Origin: JAWXBK01 sp040878185
GTDB lineage: Bacteria; Pseudomonadota; Alphaproteobacteria; Dongiales; Dongiaceae
NCBI GenBank assembly: GCA_040878185.1
Contig: JBBDMS010000064.1
Coordinates: 1-48,389 of the forward strand
Reading direction: 5' to 3'
DNA length: 48,389 bases
The notes under the pieces were generated by a model that saw only the letters and a list, made by a program, of their open reading frames with translations, ran no database searches and was not told the DNA's origin. This document shows positions 25,076-34,192 of the stretch, one piece after another. The position numbers and the translations under genes were made by a program. Each line of letters begins with the position of its first letter. The first letter of the stretch is position 1.

Positions 25076-27775
25076 TTATGCGGCATCCGCCATCAGGCGG
25101 CGCAGTACATAAGTGAGAATGCCGCCATGCCGGTAATAGTCGAGCTCGTCGAGCGTATCGATCCGGCATCTGACGGTAATCGTCTCCTCCCGCCCGTCGG
25201 CGCGGTGGATCGTGACCGGCATCGACCCGCGCGCCTGTAAACCCTGCGCGATGCCGCCGATATCGAAGGTCTCGCTGCCGTCGAGCTCCAGGGTCAGCCG
25301 GTCGGTGCCGTCGGCGAACTGCAGCGGCAATACGCCCATGCCCACCAGGTTGGAGCGATGGATGCGCTCGTAACTCTCGGCGAGCACCGCCTTGATGCCG
25401 AGCAGCAGCGGGCCCTTCGCGGCCCAGTCGCGCGACGAACCGGCGCCATATTCCTTGCCCGCGACCACGACCAGCGGCACGCCTTCTTCCTGGTAGCGCA
25501 TCGACGCGTCGTAGATCGACATCGTCTTGCCCGAGGGAATGTGCTTGGTGATGCCGCCTTCGGTTCCGGGCAGCATCTCGTTGCGCAGCCGGATATTCGC
25601 GAACGTGCCGCGCATCATCACCTGGTGATTGCCGCGCCGCGCACCGTAGGAATTGAAATCGGCCACCTCGACGCCATGCTCGATCAGATAGCGCCCGGCC
25701 GGGCTGTCCTTCTTGATCGCCCCGGCCGGCGAGATATGGTCGGTCGTGATGCTGTCGCCGAGCAGGGCCAGCATCCGCGCCCCCTTCACGTCGGAGAGTG
25801 GCGCCGGTGCCGGCGTCATGCCCTCGAAGTAAGGCGGGTTCTGCACATAGGTCGAATCGTTCTGCCAGTTATAGGTCAGGCCCTTGCCGGCCGGCGTCTT
25901 GCGCCAGCGCGCATCGCCCTTGAACACGTCGGCATAGCGCGTGCGGAACATGGTGGCGTTGACCGCGCGGCGGATCGCCGCGTCGATCTCGCGATTGGTC
26001 GGCCAGATGTCGCGCAGATAGACCGGTTTGCCATCGCGCCCGTCGCCGAGCGGATCCTTGACCAGATCGACCTTCATGCTGCCGGCGATCGCATAGGCGA
26101 CGACCAGCATCGGCGAGGCGAGATAGTTGGCGCGCACATGCTGATTGATGCGCCCGTCGAAATTGCGATTGCCGGAAAGAACCGCAGCGGCGACGAGATC
26201 GCCGCGCGTGACTGCATCGGCGATCGGCTCGGGCAGCGGCCCGGAATTGCCGATGCAGGTGGTGCAGCCATAGCCGACGAGATTGAAACCGAGCTTGTCG
26301 AGCGCCTTGTTGAGCCCGGCTTTCGCGAGATAGTCGGTCACGACCTGGCTGCCCGGTGCGAGCGAGGTCTTGACCCAGGGCTTCACCTTGAGGCCGCGCG
26401 CGACCGCCTTTTCCGCGACCAGGCCGGCGCCGAGCATCACGCTGGGATTCGAGGTGTTGGTGCAGCTCGTGATCGCAGCAATAACGATATCGCCATCGCC
26501 GAGATCGTAGTTGGTGCCGCCGACTGCGATGCGTTTCGCATCGGCGGGCCGCTTGAACGTGTCGGTCAGCGCCTGCGCGAAGGCGGGTGCGGCCGCCGAA
26601 AGCGCGATGCGATCCTGCGGTCGCCGCGGCCCCGCGATGCTCGATTCGACCGTCGCGATATCGAGTTCCAGCGTGTCGGTGAAAATCGGCTCGACCGATT
26701 TCGGCCCGTTCCAGAGACCCTGGCGTTTCGCGTAGGCTTCGACCAGGGCTGACGTATCGGCGCTGCGGCCGGTCGCCTTGAGATAGCGGATCGTTTCCGC
26801 GTCGATCGGGAAGATGCCGCAGGTCGCGCCATATTCCGGTGCCATGTTGGCAATGGTCGCGCGATCGGCGAGCGTGAGCGCGGCGACGCCCGGTCCGTAG
26901 AATTCGACGAACTTTCCGACGACGCCCTTGCGGCGCAGCATTTCGGTGACGGTCAGCACCAGGTCGGTCGCGGTTGCCCCTTCCGCGAGCGCGCCTTCGA
27001 GGCGAAAGCCGATAACTTCGGGAATGACCATCGAAATCGGCTGGCCCAGCATCGCCGCTTCCGCCTCGATGCCGCCGACGCCCCAGCCGAGCACGGCGAG
27101 ACCGTTGATCATCGTGGTGTGGCTGTCGGTGCCGACCAGAGTGTCGGGATAGGCCCACCAGCCGTCTTCGTCCCGGCGCGACCACACGACCTTCGCGAGA
27201 TATTCGAGATTGACCTGATGGCAGATGCCGGTGCCCGGCGGCACGACGCTGAAATTGTCGAATGCGGTCGCACCCCAGCGCAGGAACGAATAGCGTTCGC
27301 CGTTGCGCGCATATTCATGCTCGACATTGGCCTTGAACGCGCTCTTGTTGCCGAATGCGTCGACCATCACCGAATGGTCGATCACCAGGTCGACCGGCGA
27401 GAGCGGATTGATCTTCTTCGGATCGCGGCCCATGCGCGCCATCGCATCGCGCATCGCGGCAAGATCGACGACGGCGGGCACGCCGGTGAAATCCTGCATC
27501 AATACGCGCGCCGGGCGGTACGCGATCTCGCGATCCGAGCGACGCTGCAACAGCCAGCCGGCAACGGCCTTGATGTCGTCCCTGGTGACGCTGCGCCCGT
27601 CCTCGTGCCGCAACAGATTCTCGAGCAGCAGCTTGAGCGAATAAGGCAGGCGCGAAATGCCGGCGAGCCCGTTCTTCTCGGCCTCCTTGAGACTCATATA
27701 GCGGTAGCTGCGCTTGCCGACCGTGAAACGGCGGCAGGCCCGAAAACTGTCGGCGAAACTGTCGAGCGCGGTCAT
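25076..27775 (-). CDS. acnA: Aconitate hydratase A
   Basis: Converts citrate to isocitrate in the TCA cycle; in the AcnA/IRP1 group the apo-protein can bind mRNA. The 899-residue length is typical of AcnA. The [4Fe-4S] ligands are in TSCTNTSNPSVM and GCTTCIGNSGPL. Also seen are GTDSHTTMINGLAVLGWGVG, NRNFDGR, LGDSITTDHISPAG, YGAGSSRDWAAKG and the C-terminal swivel domain. It is transcribed away from the ccm operon, an order conserved in several alphaproteobacterial orders. Confidence 0.98.
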   Translation of the reverse strand: MTALDSFADSFRACRRFTVGKRSYRYMSLKEAEKNGLAGISRLPYSLKLLLENLLRHEDGRSVTRDDIKAVAGWLLQRRSDREIAYRPARVLMQDFTGVPAVVDLAAMRDAMARMGRDPKKINPLSPVDLVIDHSVMVDAFGNKSAFKANVEHEYARNGERYSFLRWGATAFDNFSVVPPGTGICHQVNLEYLAKVVWSRRDEDGWWAYPDTLVGTDSHTTMINGLAVLGWGVGGIEAEAAMLGQPISMVIPEVIGFRLEGALAEGATATDLVLTVTEMLRRKGVVGKFVEFYGPGVAALTLADRATIANMAPEYGATCGIFPIDAETIRYLKATGRSADTSALVEAYAKRQGLWNGPKSVEPIFTDTLELDIATVESSIAGPRRPQDRIALSAAAPAFAQALTDTFKRPADAKRIAVGGTNYDLGDGDIVIAAITSCTNTSNPSVMLGAGLVAEKAVARGLKVKPWVKTSLAPGSQVVTDYLAKAGLNKALDKLGFNLVGYGCTTCIGNSGPLPEPIADAVTRGDLVAAAVLSGNRNFDGRINQHVRANYLASPMLVVAYAIAGSMKVDLVKDPLGDGRDGKPVYLRDIWPTNREIDAAIRRAVNATMFRTRYADVFKGDARWRKTPAGKGLTYNWQNDSTYVQNPPYFEGMTPAPAPLSDVKGARMLALLGDSITTDHISPAGAIKKDSPAGRYLIEHGVEVADFNSYGARRGNHQVMMRGTFANIRLRNEMLPGTEGGITKHIPSGKTMSIYDASMRYQEEGVPLVVVAGKEYGAGSSRDWAAKGPLLLGIKAVLAESYERIHRSNLVGMGVLPLQFADGTDRLTLELDGSETFDIGGIAQGLQARGSMPVTIHRADGREETITVRCRIDTLDELDYYRHGGILTYVLRRLMADAA

Positions 27776-27950
27776 TGCGGCGGGATCTCCCAGGATTCGG
27801 CAGGCGATACTGGCGGGGCTGTAATAACAGAGATCGTGGCCTAAATCCGCCCTGCAAGGCCCGGATTTCGGCCGGCGGCGGTGCAGATATCACAATTTCG
27901 CCTTAATCGGGGCCCAATCCGGCCATAGACGGACATCATTTTCAGCATCA

Positions 27951-27969
27951 CAGAGAGCAATCCTCTCTG
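27951..27969. promoter_or_regulatory. Perfect 7-bp hairpin upstream of acnA
   Basis: CAGAGAG and CTCTCTG enclose CAATC. It lies about 175 bases before the acnA start on the opposite reading side. Either a regulator site or an RNA hairpin on the unknown transcript; no U-tract follows on either strand. Confidence 0.35.
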
Positions 27970-28068
27970 GAGGTAGCCAGCCGCCTCACCCTTGGCCCCC
28001 AAATGGCTGGCAATTGATGGTCGCATCAGCTTCCCCCGGGCGGCCATCAGACCCCTGGCGCCGCGTTT

Positions 28069-28078
28069 NNNNNNNNNN
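28069..28078. other. Run of 10 undetermined bases (scaffold join)
   Basis: Exactly ten Ns, a common fixed-size filler. The true distance and any gene between acnA and ccmA are unknown, although the acnA/ccmA order on either side matches known alphaproteobacterial synteny. Confidence 0.95.
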
Positions 28079-28293
28079 CGGGGGCGCCGCCTTGTCTGGC
28101 TCCTTTTTCCCGCGAAATTCTGCGATTTTTCGGTCCGGCAGCCGCGCGGGCGCGCTTGGGCTCGGCCCGGGCCTGCCGGCTGCGCCGATCCGCGCATTCC
28201 CGCAGCCCGCGCGGTTGCGTTAGGGTCGCGCGCGTCCCGCCGGCCCGACCCGGCGCACAATAACGACAGCATGATCGGGAGCGCGCCGGCCGC

Positions 28294-28992
28294 ATGACCG
28301 AGACACAGCCATCCGCCTTGTTCCGCGCCGAAGGCCTGGTTTGCCGCCGCGGCGAACGGCCGGTCTTTGCCGGCATCGGCTTTGCGCTCGCGGAAGGGGC
28401 GGGGCTGCTGCTGACCGGGGCGAACGGCTCCGGCAAATCGAGCCTGCTGCGGCTGCTGGCCGGGCTGCTGCCGGCCGAATCGGGCACTCTCTATTGGGGC
28501 GGTGCGCCCGTCGCCGCCGATCCCGATGCGCAGCGTGCGCGCATCTCGTTTCTCGGCCATCGCGACGCGGTCAAACCGGGCCTCACGGTCCTGGAAAATA
28601 TCGAGGGCTGGGCATCGCTGCTTCGCGCGGCCGTCGCTGCGGGCCGAACGGCGCTCGCCGGATTCGATCTCGAGAATCTGGCAGATCTGCCGGCGCGCTA
28701 TCTCTCGGCCGGACAGCGCCGGCGTCTCGCCCTCGCGCGATTGCTGCTCGTCGATCGTCCGCTCTGGCTGCTCGACGAACCGCAGACCGGGCTCGATGCG
28801 GCAGCGACCGCGCGGCTCGCCGCAACGATCGCGCAGCATCGTGCCGCCGGCGGCATCGCGATCGTCGCGAGTCATGGCGGGCTCGATCTGCCCGCCGCGG
28901 AGCGGCTTGATCTGGTCCACGCGGCGCAGCTCGATCTCGATGTTGCGCACCGCGCCGCGCTCGAAGCGGCGCGTTCGGGCGAACAAAGATGA
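28294..28992 (+). CDS. ccmA: Heme exporter ATP-binding protein CcmA
   Basis: Cytoplasmic ATPase of the CcmABCD complex that releases holo-CcmE in system I cytochrome c maturation. 232 residues: Walker A TGANGSGKSSLLRLLAG near 43-59, signature LSAGQRRRLALARL (the Ccm-type LSAGQ rather than LSGGQ), Walker B LWLLDEPQTGLD. The start is ATG with GGGAG upstream. Its last four bases overlap the start of ccmB (ATGA), so the two are translationally coupled. It opens a complete nine-gene ccm operon. Confidence 0.96.
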   Translation: MTETQPSALFRAEGLVCRRGERPVFAGIGFALAEGAGLLLTGANGSGKSSLLRLLAGLLPAESGTLYWGGAPVAADPDAQRARISFLGHRDAVKPGLTVLENIEGWASLLRAAVAAGRTALAGFDLENLADLPARYLSAGQRRRLALARLLLVDRPLWLLDEPQTGLDAAATARLAATIAQHRAAGGIAIVASHGGLDLPAAERLDLVHAAQLDLDVAHRAALEAARSGEQR

Positions 28993-29654
28993 GCGTCTTT
29001 CTCGCTCTGTTCGGCCGCGAGATCCGGCTGGTGTTGCGACAGCCCGGCGAGGCGGCGCTCGCTTTGCTGTTCTTCCTGCTCGGCGGCGCGATCTTTCCGA
29101 TCGCGCTCGGCCCCGATCCTGTTTTGCTGGCGGTCGTGGCGCCCGGCATTCTCTGGGCGATGGCGCTGTTCGCGGCGTTGCTCTCGCTCGATCGTCTGTT
29201 CCAGGGCGATTACGAAGACGGCACGCTCGATCAGCTCATGCTGCTCGATCTGCCGGCACCGGCAATCTGCCTTGCGAAGGCGCTCGCCCATTGGGCAACG
29301 CACGGTCTGCCTTTGCTGCTGGTGGCACCCTTGCTCGCGCTCGGCTTCGGCCTCTCTGCCGAGGGGATCGCGGTGCTGGTTGCGGGTCTGGCGCTTGGCG
29401 GTCCGCTTCTGAGCCTGATCGGTTCGGTCGGTTCCGCGCTGACTCTGGGCGCGCGGCGCAGTGGCACGATTCTGCCGCTGCTGGTTTTGCCGCTCTATAT
29501 TCCGGCACTGGTGTTCGGGGTTGGCGCGGTCGATGCCGTGCTCGGCGGTTTTCCGGCGGCCCCCCATCTGATGCTGCTCGGCGCGTTCGCGCTGGCAGCC
29601 CTCGTCCTCGCACCCTGGGCGGCCGCGGCCGCGTTGCGCCTGGCGCTCGACTGA
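28989..29654 (+). CDS. ccmB: Heme exporter membrane protein CcmB
   Basis: Six-helix inner-membrane partner of CcmA, 221 residues. The N-terminus FGREIRLVLRQPGEAALALLFFLL is the CcmB signature, followed by LGPDPVLLAVVAPGILWAMALFAALLSLDRLF and GDYEDGTLDQLMLLDLP. A 168-base interval separates it from ccmC, the longest break in the operon; no gene was seen there. Confidence 0.95.
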   Translation: MSVFLALFGREIRLVLRQPGEAALALLFFLLGGAIFPIALGPDPVLLAVVAPGILWAMALFAALLSLDRLFQGDYEDGTLDQLMLLDLPAPAICLAKALAHWATHGLPLLLVAPLLALGFGLSAEGIAVLVAGLALGGPLLSLIGSVGSALTLGARRSGTILPLLVLPLYIPALVFGVGAVDAVLGGFPAAPHLMLLGAFALAALVLAPWAAAAALRLALD

Positions 29655-29822
29655 CATGACCGCACGCGTAACCCACACGCTTTCTGGCTGCGGCGAGAAG
29701 TCTCCTTGCCGTTGCGCATGGGGACTGCTTTATCGGTCGCGTCCGATGATGAATTTGCGCCAGCGCGCGACGGGCCGGCCGTCCCGCAGCTTTCGAGGCA
29801 ACAAGCAGGGCCGATTGTGACC

Positions 29823-30542
29823 ATGCATCGCTTCGCCAATCCCGCTCGTTTCCAGCGCATCGCCGATCCGCTGCTGCCGTGGCTTGCCGTTGCGACGATC
29901 GCTGCGTTTGCGGTCGGACTCGTCTGGGCGCTGGTCGTCTCGCCGCTCGACTACAAGCAGAGCGAGACGGTGCGCATCATGTATGTGCATGTGCCGGCCG
30001 CCTGGATGGCGCTCATGACCTACGCGACGATCGCGCTCGCGAGCGCCGCCTCGCTGGTCTGGCGCCATCCGCTCGCCGACATTGCCGCGCGAGCAGCCTC
30101 GCCGCTCGGCGCCGGCTTTACCCTGATCGCGCTCGTCACCGGCTCGCTCTGGGGCAAGCCGATGTGGGGTACCTGGTGGGTATGGGATGCGCGCCTGACC
30201 TCGGTTTTGATCCTCTTCTTTCTCTATCTCGGTCATATCGCGCTCTCGCATGCGTTCGACGATCCGCAGCGTGGCGCGCGTGCGGCAGCACTGCTCGCCA
30301 TCGTCGGCGCGGTCAATCTGCCGATCATCAAATTCTCGGTCGACTGGTGGAACACGCTGCACCAGCCGGCCAGCGTCTTCCGCATGGACGGACCGACGAT
30401 CGATGCCGCCATGCTCGGCCCGCTGTTCGTGATGGCAGTGGCCTATCTGCTGTTCTTCCTGACGATGCTGCTGATGCGCATGAAGGCGGAGCTGCTGGCC
30501 GCCAGGCTGCGCGCGCTGCAGATCAATCGGGCGATTCGATGA
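29823..30542 (+). CDS. ccmC: Heme exporter protein CcmC
   Basis: Inner-membrane protein that presents heme to CcmE. I chose the ATG at 29823, giving 239 residues, the usual length; the open frame to the left codes nothing family-like. Six helices surround the tryptophan-rich heme-handling motif WGTWWVWDARLTS near residues 115-127, with flanking His residues (MYVHVPAAWMA and WWNTLHQPAS). Its stop overlaps the ccmD start (ATGA). Confidence 0.96.
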   Translation: MHRFANPARFQRIADPLLPWLAVATIAAFAVGLVWALVVSPLDYKQSETVRIMYVHVPAAWMALMTYATIALASAASLVWRHPLADIAARAASPLGAGFTLIALVTGSLWGKPMWGTWWVWDARLTSVLILFFLYLGHIALSHAFDDPQRGARAAALLAIVGAVNLPIIKFSVDWWNTLHQPASVFRMDGPTIDAAMLGPLFVMAVAYLLFFLTMLLMRMKAELLAARLRALQINRAIR

Positions 30543-30712
30543 GCGACCTGCAGACATGGCTCGATATGGGCGGCTATGCGCGCTTCATCTGGCCGGCTTA
30601 TCTGGCGGCGGCGCTGGTACTCGGCGCATTGACGATTGCCAGCCTCTGCCGGCTGCGCCGGTTGCGCCGCGCCCTCGCGCGTCTCGACGATGGAACGGAG
30701 CGCGCACGATGA
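30539..30712 (+). CDS. ccmD: Heme exporter protein CcmD
   Basis: 57-residue single-pass protein, too short for many gene finders. It starts MSDLQTWLDMGGYARFIWPAY, where GGYARFIWPAY is the recognisable CcmD core, continues with one membrane helix (LAAALVLGALTIASLC) and ends in an Arg-rich cytoplasmic tail. CcmD is needed to release heme-loaded CcmE from CcmABC. ATGA overlaps join it to ccmC on the left and ccmE on the right. Confidence 0.93.
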   Translation: MSDLQTWLDMGGYARFIWPAYLAAALVLGALTIASLCRLRRLRRALARLDDGTERAR

Positions 30713-31176
30713 AACGCAAGCATCGGCGCCTGATGATTCTTGTCGGCGGCCTCGCCCTGCTGGCCGTTGCGACAATCCTCGTCATAACGGCGCTCAAGGA
30801 CAGTCTCGTCTTCTTCATGTCGCCGACCGAGATCATGGCGGCACCGCCGCCGCCGGACCGGCCGATCCGCGTCGGCGGTCTGGTCGAAGAGGGCAGCGTG
30901 GTGCGCAGCGCCGACAATGCGATCGTCACGTTCCGCATCACCGACCTGGCGACCACCGTGCCGGTCGTCTATGAGGGCGTGCTGCCCGATCTGTTCAGCG
31001 AAGGGCAGGGCGTCGTCGTCGAAGGCTGGCTCGGTGCCGACGGGCTGGTGACGGCGCGCGAGGTGCTCGCCAAGCACGACGAGAATTACATGCCGCCCGA
31101 GGTCGCCGATGCGATCCGCGCATCCGGCTACTGGCAGGGTGAGGCGGGGCAGGGCGAAGAGGAAACCCAGCCGTGA
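30709..31176 (+). CDS. ccmE: Cytochrome c maturation heme chaperone CcmE
   Basis: Periplasmic heme chaperone, 155 residues, anchored by an N-terminal helix (LMILVGGLALLAVATILVI). The OB-fold holds RPIRVGGLVEEGSV and GVVVEGWLGADG. The covalent heme ligand is His123 in the LAKHDENYMP motif, with Tyr127 as second ligand, so it is the classical His type rather than the archaeal Cys type. The start codon lies inside the end of ccmD and the stop overlaps the GTG start of ccmF. Confidence 0.97.
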   Translation: MKRKHRRLMILVGGLALLAVATILVITALKDSLVFFMSPTEIMAAPPPPDRPIRVGGLVEEGSVVRSADNAIVTFRITDLATTVPVVYEGVLPDLFSEGQGVVVEGWLGADGLVTAREVLAKHDENYMPPEVADAIRASGYWQGEAGQGEEETQP

Positions 31177-33152
31177 TCGTCGAGCTGGGTCATTACGCGC
31201 TGGTGCTCGCCTTGCTCGTCGCGCTGGTGCAGGCGAGCGTGCCGCTCGTCGGTGCCGCGCGGCGCGAGCCGGCCTGGATGGGCGTCGCGGTGCCGGCATC
31301 GCTACTGTTGCTGGCGCTCATTCTCGTCGCATTCCTTGCGTTGATGCGCGCTTACATCGTTTCGGATTTTTCGGTCGCAAACGTCGCCGACAATTCGCAT
31401 GTGCTGAAGCCGCTGCTCTACAAGATCGCCGGCGTCTGGGGCAATCACGAGGGCTCGCTGGTGCTCTGGGTGCTGATGCTCGCCGTTTTCGGCGCGGCGG
31501 TCGCCTTGTTCGGGCGCAATCTGCCGGCAACGCTGAAGGCGCGCGTGCTCTCGGTACAGGCTATGATCGCGTCGGGCTTTCTTTTGTTCACGCTGTTCGC
31601 ATCCAATCCCTTCGCGCGCTTCGATCCGGCGCCGGCGGCGGGCAGCGATCTCAATCCGCTGTTGCAGGATCCGGGTCTCGCCTTCCATCCGCCGCTGCTC
31701 TATCTCGGCTATGTCGGCTTCTCGATGACCTTCTCGTTCGCGGTCGCGGCGCTGATCGAAGGTCGCATCGATGCCGCCTGGGCGCGCTGGGTGCGGCCCT
31801 GGACGCTGGCCGCCTGGACGGCCTTGACCGCCGGCATCGGCCTTGGTTCCTGGTGGGCCTATTACGAACTCGGCTGGGGTGGCTGGTGGTACTGGGATCC
31901 GGTCGAGAATGCGTCGTTCATGCCCTGGCTACTTGGCACCGCGTTGCTGCATTCGGCGCTGGTCGCGGAAAAACGCGACGCGCTCAAAAGCTGGACCGTG
32001 CTGCTCGCGATCCTCACTTTCGCGATGAGCCTGATCGGCACCTTCCTGGTGCGCTCGGGCATTCTTACCTCGGTCCATGCCTTCGCGACCGATCCGACGC
32101 GCGGCCTCTTCATTCTCCTGCTGCTGGTTATCGCAATCGGCGGTGCGCTCGCGCTTTATGCCTGGCGCGCGCCGGCGCTGAGTGCCGGCGGCGTGTTCCG
32201 TCCGGTCAGCCGCGAGGGGGCGCTGCTCCTGAACAATCTGCTGCTGGTCACGGCAGCGGCGACGGTTTTTCTTGGTACCTTCTATCCCTTGTTTCTCGAT
32301 GCGCTCGGCCTCGGCACCGTGTCGGTCGGTCCGCCTTATTACATCGCGACCTTCGTGCCGCTGATGCTGCCGCTGCTGCTGGCGATGGGCGTCGGGCCAC
32401 TGCTTGCATGGAAGCGCGGCGATCTTGCCGGCGCGCTGTCGCGTCTGGTGATCGCGGGTGTCTGCGCCCTGATTGCCGGCATCGCGGTCTGGTGGTGGAA
32501 GAGCGACGGGCCGTTCATGGCCGGCATCGGCATCGCGCTCGCGGTCTGGATTGCCGGCGCGACGCTGGTCGAATTCGTCGGCCGCATCGGGCTCGGCCGC
32601 CTCGCACCGCGCGACACGCTGATGCGCCTCGTGCGTTTGCCGCGCGGCACGTTCGGCATGACGCTCGCCCATCTCGGCATGGCGATCGCGATCGTCGGCA
32701 TGACCGGCTCGTCCGCCTGGAAGGAAGAACATATCGCGATCCTCGAACCGGGCGGTTCGATCGCGGCCGGTGGATATGAATACCGGCTCGATGCGGTGAC
32801 GCGAGTCGAGGGGCCGAACTACTGGGCCTATCGCGCGCAGATCAGCCTGCTCGATGGCGATGAGGTCGTCGCCTTGATGACGCCGGAGAAACGCTTCTAT
32901 CGCGTGCAGCGCATGCCGACGACCGAAGCCGCAATCCGCACCACCGGGCTTGCCGATCTCTATGCCGTACTCGGCGATCCGAACGGCGAGGGCGGCTGGA
33001 CCGTGCGCATCTATCACGAGCCGCTGGTGCCGTGGATCTGGGGCGGTCTCATGATCATGGTCGCGGGCGGTCTCGTCTCGCTGACCGATCGGCGCCTGCG
33101 CGTCGGCGCGCCATCGCCGGTGCGCCGTCGCGTCGCCGGCGAAGCCGGCTGA
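31173..33152 (+). CDS. ccmF: Heme lyase subunit CcmF
   Basis: Large polytopic membrane protein, 659 residues, GTG start. It transfers heme from CcmE to apocytochrome c with CcmH and CcmI. The tryptophan-rich motif WGGWWYWDPVENASFMPW sits near residues 230-247; conserved His occur in GNHEGSLVLW and DPGLAFHPPLLYLGY. About 15 helices are visible, and a periplasmic domain precedes the last helix (VPWIWGGLMIMVAGGLVSL). Confidence 0.97.
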   Translation: MIVELGHYALVLALLVALVQASVPLVGAARREPAWMGVAVPASLLLLALILVAFLALMRAYIVSDFSVANVADNSHVLKPLLYKIAGVWGNHEGSLVLWVLMLAVFGAAVALFGRNLPATLKARVLSVQAMIASGFLLFTLFASNPFARFDPAPAAGSDLNPLLQDPGLAFHPPLLYLGYVGFSMTFSFAVAALIEGRIDAAWARWVRPWTLAAWTALTAGIGLGSWWAYYELGWGGWWYWDPVENASFMPWLLGTALLHSALVAEKRDALKSWTVLLAILTFAMSLIGTFLVRSGILTSVHAFATDPTRGLFILLLLVIAIGGALALYAWRAPALSAGGVFRPVSREGALLLNNLLLVTAAATVFLGTFYPLFLDALGLGTVSVGPPYYIATFVPLMLPLLLAMGVGPLLAWKRGDLAGALSRLVIAGVCALIAGIAVWWWKSDGPFMAGIGIALAVWIAGATLVEFVGRIGLGRLAPRDTLMRLVRLPRGTFGMTLAHLGMAIAIVGMTGSSAWKEEHIAILEPGGSIAAGGYEYRLDAVTRVEGPNYWAYRAQISLLDGDEVVALMTPEKRFYRVQRMPTTEAAIRTTGLADLYAVLGDPNGEGGWTVRIYHEPLVPWIWGGLMIMVAGGLVSLTDRRLRVGAPSPVRRRVAGEAG

Positions 33153-33166
33153 TCGGATCGTCCGAT
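33152..33166. promoter_or_regulatory. Palindrome covering the ccmG start codon
   Basis: ATCGGA-TCG-TCCGAT spans the ccmF stop and the first bases of the ccmG ATG. No clear Shine-Dalgarno sequence is visible ahead of ccmG. Pairing could hide the start and make ccmG depend on translation arriving from ccmF; this is inference. Confidence 0.3.
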
Positions 33167-33701
33167 GCGTCGCCTCCTATATATCCTGCCCCTTGCTTTG
33201 TTCGGCGTGATCGCCGCGTATTTCGTTGCGGGGCTCGATCCCGAGCGCGATCCAAGCGCGGTGCCGTCGGCACTGATCGACCGGCCCGCGCCGTCCTTCA
33301 CGCTCGATCCGCTCGATCCCGCTATGCCGGTTCTCGCCAGCGACGATCTGCGCGGCAAGATCATGCTGGTCAATTTCTTCGCGAGCTGGTGCCTGCCCTG
33401 CCGCGCCGAGCACCCATTGCTGCAGCGGCTCGCGCAGGAACAGAACCTTCCGATCTATGGCATCGTCTACAAGGACGAGCCCGATGCGATCCGGCGCTGG
33501 CTCGACGACCTCGGCAATCCCTATGCGATGGTCGCGCTCGATCCCGACAGCCGCACGGCGATCGATTTCGGGGTCTATGGCGTACCCGAAACCTATGTGA
33601 TCGATCGCGAAGGCCGCATCCGCTTCCGCTTCGCCGGGCCGCTCGATCCGGTGACGATCGAAACGACCTTGCTGCCGCTGCTGGCGGAATTGCGCGAATG
33701 A
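33165..33701 (+). CDS. ccmG: Thiol:disulfide interchange protein CcmG (DsbE)
   Basis: Membrane-anchored periplasmic thioredoxin of 178 residues that keeps apocytochrome or CcmH cysteines reduced. N-terminal helix YILPLALFGVIAAYFVAGL; active site ASWCLPCR with Cys76 and Cys79. The DsbE-type EYGVYGVPETYVIDREG equivalent is FGVYGVPETYVIDREGRI. It lies 12 bases after ccmF and overlaps ccmH by ATGA. Confidence 0.96.
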   Translation: MRRLLYILPLALFGVIAAYFVAGLDPERDPSAVPSALIDRPAPSFTLDPLDPAMPVLASDDLRGKIMLVNFFASWCLPCRAEHPLLQRLAQEQNLPIYGIVYKDEPDAIRRWLDDLGNPYAMVALDPDSRTAIDFGVYGVPETYVIDREGRIRFRFAGPLDPVTIETTLLPLLAELRE

Positions 33702-34192
33702 TCCGCATCCTCGCCTTGCTTCTGTGCCTGATCGCGGGCGTCTGTCTGGTGGCGATCGTGCCTGCGTTCGCGGTCGAGCCGGCCGAGATGCTAGACGATC
33801 CCGCCCTCGAAGCGCGTGCGCGCGAGATCGGCCGTGAACTGCGCTGCCTTGTCTGCCAGAACGAATCTATCGAGGATTCCAACGCCGATCTTGCCCGCGA
33901 TCTCCGGCTTGTCGTGCGCGAGCGGCTGCTCGCCGGCGACAGCGACCAGCAGGTGCTCGATTATGTGGCGACGCGGTACGGCGATTTCGTCCTGCTGCAG
34001 CCGCCGGTGAAACCCGCGACCTGGGCGCTCTGGTTCGGTCCCGCGTCGATCCTGCTGGTCGGCGGGGCGGTCGCCTTCTTCTATGCCCGCAGCCGGCGCG
34101 CAGCACCCGGCATCCTCCCGCTCTCCGATGAGGAGCAACGAAGGCTCGCCACGCTGACCGGCGACGGACCCCGGGAGAAATCCGACCCATGA
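33698..34192 (+). CDS. ccmH: Cytochrome c maturation thioredox protein CcmH
   Basis: 164 residues with a signal peptide (ALLLCLIAGVCLVAIVPAFA), the LRCLVCQN redox motif (Cys50, Cys53) in a three-helix domain, and a C-terminal membrane anchor (WFGPASILLVGGAVAFFYA). It reduces or holds the CXXCH thiols of apocytochrome c for CcmF. ATGA overlaps tie it to ccmG and ccmI. Confidence 0.96.
   Translation: MIRILALLLCLIAGVCLVAIVPAFAVEPAEMLDDPALEARAREIGRELRCLVCQNESIEDSNADLARDLRLVVRERLLAGDSDQQVLDYVATRYGDFVLLQPPVKPATWALWFGPASILLVGGAVAFFYARSRRAAPGILPLSDEEQRRLATLTGDGPREKSDP

Larger units (their letters stand above)
27776..28293. other. acnA-ccmA divergent intergenic region with an assembly gap
   Basis: No convincing gene lies here. 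The region holds the promoters of acnA and the ccm operon, a 19-base hairpin at 27951-27969 and 10 Ns at 28069-28078. A second weak inverted pair (CCAGCC at 27977 and GGCTGG at 28005) follows the hairpin. Reading frames that cross the Ns show no family similarity and were not called. Confidence 0.7.

Noticed and set aside
27992..28297. Small plus-strand frame crossing the N run before ccmA
   Set aside because: It translates unknown bases, has no ribosome site or family similarity, and the distance across the gap is uncertain.
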